Shown here one piece after another: positions 1-10,264 of a DNA stretch of 64,000 nucleotides; the stretch's first letter is position 1, and each line of letters opens with the position of its first letter. The notes below the pieces were generated by a model, which worked only from the letters and a program-made list of their open reading frames with translations, was not told the origin of the DNA and made no database searches. Source of the DNA: Pararhizobium sp. (GTDB taxonomy: Bacteria; Pseudomonadota; Alphaproteobacteria; Rhizobiales; Rhizobiaceae); contig JAURWE010000101.1 in NCBI GenBank assembly GCA_030655075.1, positions 124,001-188,000 of the forward strand, in the 5' to 3' direction. The translations under genes and the position numbers were made by a program.

Positions 1-387
1 CTGCCGATCCGCTGGATCTGCGACGATGCGATGAAGTTCATCCAGCGCGAGGAACGGCGCGGCAGCCGCTACGACATCATTCTCACAGATCCACCGAAAT
101 TCGGCCGCGGACCGAACGGCGAGGCCTGGCATCTGTTCGAGCATCTGCCGCGCATGCTCGATACGTGCCGCGACATCCTGAGCGACGATGCACAGGGGCT
201 GGTGCTGACGGCCTATTCGATCCGCGCGAGCTTCTATTCCATCCACGAGCTGATGCGCGAAACGCTGCGGGGGCGTGGTGGCGTGGTGGAGTCCGGCGAA
301 CTGATCATCCGCGAGGCCGGGCCTGACGGCAAATCGCCGGGCCGCGCGCTCTCCACATCACTTTTTTCCCGCTGGGTGCCAAAATGA
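1..387 (+). CDS. Class I SAM-dependent rRNA methyltransferase, C-terminal part (partial)
   Basis: The reading frame is open from the first base of the window, so the start lies outside it; 128 codons of the C-terminal part are visible. The segment carries the DPPKFGRG motif (DPPxF type) of RlmI/RlmK-like 23S rRNA m5C methyltransferases and ends in the usual hydrophobic beta strands of a Rossmann-fold methyltransferase. The stop codon overlaps the ATG of the next gene (ATGA at 384-387), so the two genes are translationally coupled; both partners are predicted RNA methyltransferases. The family is clear, but the exact methylated nucleotide cannot be told from this fragment. Confidence 0.85.
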   Translation: MPIRWICDDAMKFIQREERRGSRYDIILTDPPKFGRGPNGEAWHLFEHLPRMLDTCRDILSDDAQGLVLTAYSIRASFYSIHELMRETLRGRGGVVESGELIIREAGPDGKSPGRALSTSLFSRWVPK

Positions 388-1244
388 ACAGTGACTACCG
401 TCAGGATGGCCCCGGCCGCGTCGGTCTGGTGAAGGAGGTGACCAGCCTCACCAATCCGATCATCAAGGATATCCGCGCGCTCAGCCAGAAGAAGACCCGC
501 GACGAGACCAACAGTTTCATGGCCGAGGGCCTGAAGCTGGTGATCGACGCGCTCGATCTCGGCTGGACGATCCGCACACTGGTCTATTCCAAGAACGCCA
601 AGGGCAAGCCGGCCGTCGAGCAGGTGGCGGCCAAGACCGTGGCCAAGGGCGGACTGGTGCTGGAGGTCAGCGAAAAAGTGCTGGTGGCGATTACCAAACG
701 CGACAATCCGCAGGCGGTCGTCGGTATTTTCGAGCAGCGCATGGGGCATCTTCGCGATGTGCGCCCGAAGAGCGGCGAGACCTATGTGGCGCTCGACCGG
801 GTCCGCGATCCCGGCAATCTCGGCACGATCATCCGCACCGCCGATGCGTCGGGCGCATCCGGCGTCGTGCTGGTCGGTGAGACGACCGATCCGTTTTCGC
901 TGGAAACGGTGCGGGCGACGATGGGCTCGGTCTTTGCCATGCCGGTCTACCGCGCCACCGTCGATGAATTCATCAAATGGCAAAAGCAGGCCGGCGTCAG
1001 CGTCGTCGCCACACATTTGGCCGGTGCCGTCGACTACCGCACCATCGACTACAAATCGAAGCCCGTTGTGATCCTGATGGGCAACGAACAGGCCGGGCTT
1101 CCCGATCAGCTGGCGAAAGGGGCCAATGCGCTCGCCCGCATTCCCCAGGCCGGCCGGGCCGATTCGCTCAACCTGGCGATCGCCACAGGCATCATGCTGT
1201 TCGAGGCGCGCCGCCACCTGCTGACACTGGATGGCAAGGCATGA
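384..1244 (+). CDS. TrmH/SpoU-family RNA methyltransferase
   Basis: A 286-residue SPOUT methyltransferase predicted to 2'-O-methylate rRNA or tRNA with SAM. The N-terminal part (about residues 15-110) looks like the substrate-binding domain, with the characteristic SLTNPIIKDIRAL and AEGLKLV segments. The C-terminal knot domain shows motif 1 (LDRVRDPGNLGTIIRTADA, about 138-156), motif 2 (ILMGNEQAGLP) and motif 3 (IPQAGRADSLNLAIATGI). The product resembles RlmB/TrmH-type enzymes but its target is not predictable. It overlaps the preceding methyltransferase by ATGA and the following lspA by ATGA (1241-1244), so the three genes form one tightly coupled unit. Confidence 0.9.
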   Translation: MNSDYRQDGPGRVGLVKEVTSLTNPIIKDIRALSQKKTRDETNSFMAEGLKLVIDALDLGWTIRTLVYSKNAKGKPAVEQVAAKTVAKGGLVLEVSEKVLVAITKRDNPQAVVGIFEQRMGHLRDVRPKSGETYVALDRVRDPGNLGTIIRTADASGASGVVLVGETTDPFSLETVRATMGSVFAMPVYRATVDEFIKWQKQAGVSVVATHLAGAVDYRTIDYKSKPVVILMGNEQAGLPDQLAKGANALARIPQAGRADSLNLAIATGIMLFEARRHLLTLDGKA

Positions 1245-1735
1245 CAGCAACCCGCCCGGCCCTTTTCTCGCGACCGGTTCCGATCGCGCTCTTCATCGTC
1301 ATTGCCCTCATCCTCGATCAGGCGATCAAATATGCTGTCGAGACCTGGCTGCCGTTCCAGCAGGAGGTCGGGCTCATCCCGCACCTGTCACTCTACCGCA
1401 CCTACAACTATGGTGTCGCGTTCTCGATGATGTCGGGCATGGAGGGCTGGTTCATCGTGACCTTGCGGCTCTGTGTCGTGGGCTTTGTGCTGTGGCTCTG
1501 GCGGCGGACACCGGACACGCGTTTCTTCGCGCATCTGGGCTATGCAATGATCATCGCCGGGGCCTTCGGCAATCTCATCGACCGGGTGCTGTTCGGCTAT
1601 GTCATCGACTATGTGCTGTTTTATATCGGCAACTGGTCGTTCGCGGTCTTCAACCTGGCCGACAGTTTCATCACGCTGGGGGCCGGGGCGATTGTTGTCG
1701 ATGAGCTGCTGCAGATGAAAAACCGCGATCGTTAA
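1241..1735 (+). CDS. lspA: Lipoprotein signal peptidase II
   Basis: Encodes a 164-residue inner-membrane aspartyl protease that removes signal peptides from prolipoproteins. Four hydrophobic segments are visible. The conserved boxes are NYGVAFSM, GAFGNLIDRV with the first catalytic Asp, and FAVFNLADSFIT with the second. The open frame extends upstream to 977, but the ATG at 1241 is chosen because it overlaps the stop of the previous gene (ATGA), gives the normal LspA length, and the upstream extension is an out-of-frame shadow of the methyltransferase. Its partner in lipoprotein maturation, lnt, lies at 24098-25690. Confidence 0.95.
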   Translation: MTATRPALFSRPVPIALFIVIALILDQAIKYAVETWLPFQQEVGLIPHLSLYRTYNYGVAFSMMSGMEGWFIVTLRLCVVGFVLWLWRRTPDTRFFAHLGYAMIIAGAFGNLIDRVLFGYVIDYVLFYIGNWSFAVFNLADSFITLGAGAIVVDELLQMKNRDR

Positions 1736-1790
1736 AATTTTAAACACCCTTTGAAGGCAATCGGAACGCTTGGTGTGTTAGCAGACGCAC

Positions 1791-4064
1791 ATGAGCGAAC
1801 CATCCAAGCTGCAGCACAGGATTGCCTTCGAGTTGAACGCAGCGATGCCGGGCGAGCCCGCGCGTCTGCAACCGGCTACGCCAAGCCCGACCGCAGCCCA
1901 ACCCGTTCAGTCCACAGCCACCGACCCGTACATTGCCGTTCGCTACGCCATTGCCGGTGTCGGCCTGTTGTCGTCGGCCTGCATTTTCGGCCTCGGGCTT
2001 GAGGCCGGCTTCTATTTTCTCTCAGGCATTCTGGCGCTTTCAGGCGTGGCCGGGGCAATTCTGCTGCTGAAAAGCCGAAACCCTGCCACGCCGCGCACGC
2101 TCGATGCCAGTGAAGAGCTGCTGCACGACAGCCGCTGGGAGCGCAGCGAGACCTCGGAACTGCTTTCGGCCATTCACGATGCACTTGGCGATATAGCCCT
2201 GATGCGGACGCTGGACGGCAAGATCGTTCAGGCCAATACGGTGTTTCTCGAACTGGCCGGCTGCCCGGCGCCACAGGGCATGACCTGCGAGGCGCTGGGC
2301 CTGACCTTCACCCCGGATGGCGACAGCAATCGCTTCGACGTCGATATCGCGACGCTTGCCGGACGCCGGACGTTTCTTTGGCATGATATCGTTGCCCGCG
2401 ACCCGGCCAGCGGCACCCTGATGCTGCACAGCATCGGCCGCGATGTGACCGACGAACGGCGCGCCGCCCGCGAGCGTGAGGATGCCCGCAGGAAGGCCGA
2501 GGATTCGAGCGAGGCAAAATCCCGGCTGCTGGCCACGGTCAGCCACGAGATCCGCACGCCGCTCAGCGGCATTCTCGGCATGAGCCACCTGATCAGCCAG
2601 ACGCGCCTGACCGCCGAACAGAAAAACTATCTGGCCGGCATGCGCCAGTCGGGCCACGCGCTGGTGCAGCTCGTCGACGACCTCCTGGATTTCTCCTCGA
2701 TCGAGGCCGGGCACTTCCAACTTCGGCCTTCGAAAGAACCGATCCGCGAGGTGCTCGAAAGCGTCGTGGAAATGCTGGCGCACCGCGCCCATGAGAAGGG
2801 CATCGAGATCGGATCTTTCGTCTCGGCCGACGTGCCCGGCCTTCTGGAATTCGACGTGGCGCGGCTGCGGCAGGTTCTTTTCAACGTCATCGGCAATGCG
2901 GTGAAGTTCACCCATGTGGGCGGCGTTTCGGTGAGGACCGCCATGGAGCGCGGCGCGATCATCATCACGGTCGACGATACAGGCCCGGGCATGACCCCGG
3001 CCGAGCAGGCGAGCCTCTTCGAGGAATTCAAGCAGGGTGGCAGCAGCGCGCAGCAGCGCGGCGGCACCGGGCTCGGCATGTCGATTTCCCGGCGCATCAT
3101 CCGCGAATTCGGCGGATCGCTGACCGTATCCTCGACGCCCGGCTCCGGCAGCCGCTTCGAGATCCTCTTCCCCTGCTCGCCGAACGACAGGCTGCAGACG
3201 GGTGTGTCGCGCGAAAACATTCTCGTGGATTCGGCAGTTCTGCTGCTGGCACCGGACGGTCCGGCCGCCTGGGCGATCTCCCACACAATTACTGCACTGG
3301 GTGGTCTTTGCCACCAGGCCGTGAATATGGAGGCGGCCGAGAGTTTGCTGGCGCGTGTGAAAAGCGGCAGCCTGCAGCTGTCGGACGTTATCGTCGATCA
3401 TCGCAAGGCAGGTCTCTTCAGGAAGCTTCGGGCCCGGATGCCTGTTCTCGATCAGGCGGATATCCGCAAGACATATCTGGTCAATCCGGAAGAACGCAAC
3501 GACCAGCTGATGGGACAGAATGAAGGTTTCGACACCTGGCTCATCCGGCCGCTTCGTGAAAAATCCCTTGTCGACGTGCTGCGGGGACGAATGAAAGGAA
3601 TGGAAGTGCGCGACGCAATCAACGACAACCGCCCGATCCTGCGTGATCTGCACGTCACCACGGCCATGCCGAATGCCGGTGGCATCCTTCTGGCCGAGGA
3701 CGATCCGGTCAACGCCCTGATCGTGCGTTCCGTGCTGGAGAAGGCCGGGCATGCGGTTCGCGTCGTCGACGATTTCCAGGCCCTCGACATGGCGCTCTAC
3801 GCAGCTCCTGCGGCCGTGCGGCTGGCGCCATCGCTGCTGATCACAGATCTCAATATGCCGGGCGGCGACGGGCTTTCGATGGTCGAGCGTATCCGCGCCG
3901 AAGAGCGCGACACCGGTGCCAAGCCCGTTCCGATCATCGTGCTGACCTCGGAGGCTCGCACCAGCGTCAGCGCCGACCTCTTGAAAGCTGGCGCAAATGC
4001 CGTCATCGGCAAGCCGGCGGAGCCGCAAAAGCTGCTGGCCGAGATCGAACGCCTTCTCTCCTGA
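1791..4064 (+). CDS. Hybrid sensor histidine kinase / response regulator
   Basis: A 757-residue membrane hybrid kinase. Two adjacent hydrophobic segments (about residues 48-95) are followed by a PAS-like region (about 125-215), a short coiled coil, and a HisKA domain with the H-box ATVSHEIRTPLSG (phospho-His near residue 251). The HATPase domain shows the N-box NVIGNAVKF, G1 DDTGPGM and G2 GGTGLGMSI. A degenerate receiver-like region (about 480-600) comes next, then an intact C-terminal receiver with ILLAEDDPVN, phosphoacceptor Asp in LLITDLNMPG and the conserved Lys in VIGKPAEP. No cognate regulator is adjacent; the signal is unknown. The next gene, olsB, starts 110 bp downstream. The start ATG has only a weak ribosome binding site. 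Confidence 0.88.
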   Translation: MSEPSKLQHRIAFELNAAMPGEPARLQPATPSPTAAQPVQSTATDPYIAVRYAIAGVGLLSSACIFGLGLEAGFYFLSGILALSGVAGAILLLKSRNPATPRTLDASEELLHDSRWERSETSELLSAIHDALGDIALMRTLDGKIVQANTVFLELAGCPAPQGMTCEALGLTFTPDGDSNRFDVDIATLAGRRTFLWHDIVARDPASGTLMLHSIGRDVTDERRAAREREDARRKAEDSSEAKSRLLATVSHEIRTPLSGILGMSHLISQTRLTAEQKNYLAGMRQSGHALVQLVDDLLDFSSIEAGHFQLRPSKEPIREVLESVVEMLAHRAHEKGIEIGSFVSADVPGLLEFDVARLRQVLFNVIGNAVKFTHVGGVSVRTAMERGAIIITVDDTGPGMTPAEQASLFEEFKQGGSSAQQRGGTGLGMSISRRIIREFGGSLTVSSTPGSGSRFEILFPCSPNDRLQTGVSRENILVDSAVLLLAPDGPAAWAISHTITALGGLCHQAVNMEAAESLLARVKSGSLQLSDVIVDHRKAGLFRKLRARMPVLDQADIRKTYLVNPEERNDQLMGQNEGFDTWLIRPLREKSLVDVLRGRMKGMEVRDAINDNRPILRDLHVTTAMPNAGGILLAEDDPVNALIVRSVLEKAGHAVRVVDDFQALDMALYAAPAAVRLAPSLLITDLNMPGGDGLSMVERIRAEERDTGAKPVPIIVLTSEARTSVSADLLKAGANAVIGKPAEPQKLLAEIERLLS

Positions 4065-4174
4065 CCCTGCTAAATTTCCCATGCTGACATTTGCGCGGGT
4101 CGCGAATGTCACTATCCTGTTGCATAAACCTGTTTTAAGGCGCGCAGGATCAAAGCAGTTCGGGATGATTCCAA

Positions 4175-5053
4175 ATGACCGTCGAGCTATCAGAAACGCT
4201 GAACAGGGCTGACGCCGTCCAGACCGCCCCACGGCCCCGGGTTGCTGCTGCACCCGACGTGCTCGGCCGGATCGGCAATCTCGAAACCCGCATCGCCCGC
4301 ACAGCCTCGGAAATCGACGCAGCGCAGGCTGTGCGCTACCGCGTTTTCGTCGATGAGATGAAGGCGCAGATTCCGCCGGAGGCCGCCCGCCGCAAGCGCG
4401 ACATCGACAGCTGGGACCAGATCTGCGACCACCTTCTGGTGCTCGATACGGCGATCGACGGCGACCCGGAAGACCAGATCGTCGGCACCTACCGGCTGCT
4501 GCGCCAGGATGTGGCCTCAGCCGCCGGCGGCTTCTATTCGGCTTCCGAATTCCGGATCGATACGCTTCTGGCCCGCCACCCGGCAAAACGCTTCATGGAG
4601 CTCGGCCGCTCCTGCGTGCTGCCGCAATACCGCACCAAACGCACGGTCGAACTTCTCTGGCAGGGCAACTGGGCCTATGCGCTGAAACACGGTATCGAAG
4701 CCATGTTCGGCTGCGGCTCGTTTCCGGGCCGGGTGCCGGAGGAACATGCACTGGCGCTGTCGTTCCTGCATCACAACGCTCTGGTGCGCGAAGACTGGTC
4801 GGTTGCCGCGCGGCCAGAGCTGTTCCGCACCATGGATTTGATGCCTGCCGAAGCGATCAACGCCCGCAAGGCGCTGTCGGCCCTGCCGCCGCTGATCAAG
4901 GGTTATCTGCGCCTTGGCGCCATGGTCGGCAACGGTGCAGTCGTCGACCATGCGTTCAACACGACGGACGTGCTGATCGTGCTGCCGATTACCAGCATTT
5001 CGGACCGCTACCTGAACTATTACGGCGCGGACGCGGGCCGGTTCGCCTGCTGA
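4175..5053 (+). CDS. olsB: Ornithine N-acyltransferase (ornithine lipid synthesis, first step)
   Basis: A 292-residue GNAT-fold acyltransferase. OlsB transfers a 3-hydroxyacyl group from acyl carrier protein to the alpha-amino group of ornithine to give lyso-ornithine lipid. The sequence has the family hallmarks: the segment AVRYRVFVDEM (about residues 51-61), VGTYRLLRQ, ELGRSCV and MFGCGSFPGR. Its length matches the known rhizobial enzyme. OlsA, the second enzyme of the pathway, is present at 18894-19682, which supports the assignment. In rhizobia ornithine lipids are phosphorus-free membrane lipids that increase under phosphate limitation; no obvious Pho box was identified in the 110-bp upstream gap. 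Confidence 0.88.
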   Translation: MTVELSETLNRADAVQTAPRPRVAAAPDVLGRIGNLETRIARTASEIDAAQAVRYRVFVDEMKAQIPPEAARRKRDIDSWDQICDHLLVLDTAIDGDPEDQIVGTYRLLRQDVASAAGGFYSASEFRIDTLLARHPAKRFMELGRSCVLPQYRTKRTVELLWQGNWAYALKHGIEAMFGCGSFPGRVPEEHALALSFLHHNALVREDWSVAARPELFRTMDLMPAEAINARKALSALPPLIKGYLRLGAMVGNGAVVDHAFNTTDVLIVLPITSISDRYLNYYGADAGRFAC

Positions 5054-5088
5054 GAAACTTGCCCTCCCTTTGCGGGGAAGGCAGGATA

Positions 5089-7374
<2,286 letters not shown>

Positions 7375-7482
7375 TGCCTCAACCTCCTGTGGGCGAAGGC
7401 TTCTCCCCGCCTCATTGTTATTGTGTTCTACAGGGCTGCGTGGATAGTGTGCCACCTGTTTTTTTGGAAAAGCATCATTTTC

Positions 7483-10218
7483 GTGAACGATCAAATCGCC
7501 CGCAGAGCAGAAATCCTGACGGTTGAACAGTTGTCTTCGGGCGAAAGCCGGGCGACGGCGACGCCGATGATGGAACAGTTCATCGAGATCAAGGCCAACA
7601 ATCCGGGCTCGCTGCTGTTCTACCGGATGGGCGATTTCTACGAGCTGTTCTTTCAGGACGCCGTCGACGCCTCACGGGCGCTCGGCATCACGCTGACCAA
7701 ACGCGGCCAGCATCTGGGCCAGGATATCCCGATGTGCGGCGTGCCTGTGCACGCGGCCGACGATTATCTGCAAAAGCTGATTTCGCTGGGCTTCCGGGTC
7801 GCCGTCTGCGAACAGATCGAAGATCCCGCCGAGGCCAAGAAGCGCGGGTCGAAATCGGTGGTGCGACGCGACGTGGTACGGCTGGTGACGCCGGGAACGA
7901 TCACCGAAGAAAAGCTGCTGTCGCCGTCGGAATCCAACTATCTGATGGCGCTCGCCCGGATCAAGGGTGGCACGGAACCGCTGCTGGCGCTTGCCTGGAT
8001 CGACATTTCGACGGGCGTGTTCAGGCTGGCGGAAACCGACCTGTCGCGGCTCCTGGCCGATATCCTGCGCATCGAACCGCGCGAACTGATCCTGCCGGAC
8101 ACGCTGTTCCACGAGCCGGAGATGCGGGCCGTTCTCGACGTTCTCGGCCGGGTGGCCGTGCCGCAGCCGGCGGTGCTGTTCGACAGTGCCACGGCGGAAA
8201 GGCGCATCACCCGCTACTATGGGGTCAGCACGCTCGACGGGTTCGGGACGTTTTCGCGAGCGGAACTTGCGGCAGCGTCCGCCGCGGTTTCCTATGTCGA
8301 GAAGACCCAATTTGCAGAACGGCCGCCCTTGGGCCTGCCGGAGCGCGAGAGCGGCGCCTCGACCCTGTTCATCGACCCGGCGACGCGCGGCAATCTGGAG
8401 CTTGTGAAGACGCTGTCGGGCGACCGCAACGGCGCACTTCTGAAGGCACTCGACCGGACGGTAACTGGCGGTGGCGCACGGTTGCTGGCCGAGCGGCTGA
8501 TGTCGCCGCTGACCGACCCGGAGCGGATCGGCGAACGGCTGGAGTCGATTGCCGTGCTCATCAGCCAGCCCTCCTTCGGCGACGATCTGCGCGATGCGTT
8601 GAAACACGTGCCGGACATGCCGCGCGCGCTGTCGCGGCTGGCGCTCGGGCGCGGCGGCCCGCGCGATCTCGGCGCCATTCTTCAAGGTCTGCAATCGGCC
8701 GCCTCCGTTGCCGGACTTCTGTCGCGCGGCCAGCTTTCGCGCGAGCTTGAAACGGCGCGCGACGGAATTGCGGCGCTGCCGCCGGGGCTGGGGCTGAGCC
8801 TTAAGTCGATGCTGTCGGACGAACTGCCCCTCCTGAAGCGCGATGGTGGCTTCTTGAAGCCGGGGGCGAGCACCGAGCTCGACGAGATGCGGGCGCTGCG
8901 CGACCAGTCGCGCCGGGTGATCGCCGAGTTGCAGCTGCAATATGCCGAGGAGACCGGCGTCAGGTCGCTGAAGATCAAGCACAACAATGTGCTTGGCTAT
9001 TTCATCGAGGTGACCCAGGGCAATGCGTCGGGCCTAACAGATGGGGACGAGGCCAAGGCGCGTTTCATCCACCGCCAGACCATGGCGGGCGCCATGCGCT
9101 TCACCACGACGGTGCTGTCGGAGCTGGAAACCAAGATCGCCAATGCGGCCGACAAGGCGCTGACGATCGAGCTTGCCACATTCGAGGCGATGACGGCGGA
9201 TGTGGTCAACCAGGCCGAGGCGATCAAGAGGGCGGCCCGGGCGCTGGCGACCGTCGATGTCGCCACGGCTCTGGCGGCGCTGGCCGAGGAGCAGGGCTAC
9301 TGCCGGCCGATCGTCGACAGTTCAAAGATGTTCGCCATCACCGCCGGGCGGCACCCGGTGGTGGAGCAGGCGCTGCGGCGGCAGGCGGCCAATCCCTTCG
9401 TCGCCAACAATTGTGATCTTTCGCCGATCGAAGGTGCCGGCGACGGCGCCATCTGGCTGCTGACCGGCCCGAACATGGGCGGCAAGTCGACCTTCCTCAG
9501 GCAGAACGCGCTGATCGCCATAATGGCGCAGATGGGCTCCTTCGTGCCGGCGGGTTCCGCCCATATCGGCATTGTCGACCGGCTGTTCTCGCGCGTCGGC
9601 GCCTCGGACGACCTGGCGCGCGGCCGCTCGACCTTCATGGTCGAAATGGTCGAGACGGCGGCGATCCTCAACCAGGCGACCGAACGGTCGCTGGTCATTC
9701 TCGACGAGATCGGCCGGGGCACGGCGACCTTCGACGGCCTTTCGATCGCCTGGGCAGCGGTCGAGCATCTGCACGAGGGCAACCGCTGCCGGGGGCTTTT
9801 CGCCACGCATTTTCACGAGCTGACGGTGCTGTCGGAAAAACTCGGCCGTCTTTCCAACGCGACGATGCGGGTCAAGGAATGGGACGGCGACGTGATCTTC
9901 CTGCACGAGGTGGGCCCGGGTGCGGCCGACCGGTCCTACGGCATTCAGGTGGCGCGCCTGGCGGGGCTGCCGGCGTCCGTCGTGGCGCGGGCCAAGGACG
10001 TGCTCGCCAAGCTCGAGGACGCCGACCGCAAGAACCCGGCAAGCCAGCTGATCGACGATCTGCCGCTGTTCCAGGTGGCGGTGCGCCGCGAGGAGGCGGC
10101 GCGATCATCCGGTGCGTCAAAGGTCGAGGAGGCGCTGAAAAGCCTTAATCCTGATGATATGACCCCGCGCGACGCGCTCGACGCCCTATATGTGCTGAAG
10201 AAACAACTTGGCAACTGA
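7483..10218 (+). CDS. mutS: DNA mismatch repair protein MutS
   Basis: The mismatch-recognition ATPase, 911 residues. The mismatch-binding domain carries the expected Phe-X-Glu motif in RMGDFYELFF. The C-terminal ATPase has Walker A TGPNMGGKSTF (near residue 660), Walker B VILDEIGRGTATFDG, and the signature around RSTFMVEMVETA. The open frame extends back to 6625 antisense to the malic enzyme, but a GTG at 7483 fits the N-terminal length of rhizobial MutS and leaves a 108-bp divergent promoter region; an ATG at 7567 is a less likely alternative. No mutL is in the window. Confidence 0.93.
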   Translation: MNDQIARRAEILTVEQLSSGESRATATPMMEQFIEIKANNPGSLLFYRMGDFYELFFQDAVDASRALGITLTKRGQHLGQDIPMCGVPVHAADDYLQKLISLGFRVAVCEQIEDPAEAKKRGSKSVVRRDVVRLVTPGTITEEKLLSPSESNYLMALARIKGGTEPLLALAWIDISTGVFRLAETDLSRLLADILRIEPRELILPDTLFHEPEMRAVLDVLGRVAVPQPAVLFDSATAERRITRYYGVSTLDGFGTFSRAELAAASAAVSYVEKTQFAERPPLGLPERESGASTLFIDPATRGNLELVKTLSGDRNGALLKALDRTVTGGGARLLAERLMSPLTDPERIGERLESIAVLISQPSFGDDLRDALKHVPDMPRALSRLALGRGGPRDLGAILQGLQSAASVAGLLSRGQLSRELETARDGIAALPPGLGLSLKSMLSDELPLLKRDGGFLKPGASTELDEMRALRDQSRRVIAELQLQYAEETGVRSLKIKHNNVLGYFIEVTQGNASGLTDGDEAKARFIHRQTMAGAMRFTTTVLSELETKIANAADKALTIELATFEAMTADVVNQAEAIKRAARALATVDVATALAALAEEQGYCRPIVDSSKMFAITAGRHPVVEQALRRQAANPFVANNCDLSPIEGAGDGAIWLLTGPNMGGKSTFLRQNALIAIMAQMGSFVPAGSAHIGIVDRLFSRVGASDDLARGRSTFMVEMVETAAILNQATERSLVILDEIGRGTATFDGLSIAWAAVEHLHEGNRCRGLFATHFHELTVLSEKLGRLSNATMRVKEWDGDVIFLHEVGPGAADRSYGIQVARLAGLPASVVARAKDVLAKLEDADRKNPASQLIDDLPLFQVAVRREEAARSSGASKVEEALKSLNPDDMTPRDALDALYVLKKQLGN

Positions 10219-10264
10219 TCGCGTGTAGGGTGCTGTCTTTCCAGAGCCATAAGGTCTATAGGCC

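Noticed and set aside
2040..4586. 848-codon open frame on the minus strand opposite the hybrid kinase and olsB
   Set aside because: It is composed of Arg/Gly/Ala-rich text without domain signatures and lies antisense to two clearly conserved genes; typical for GC-rich DNA.
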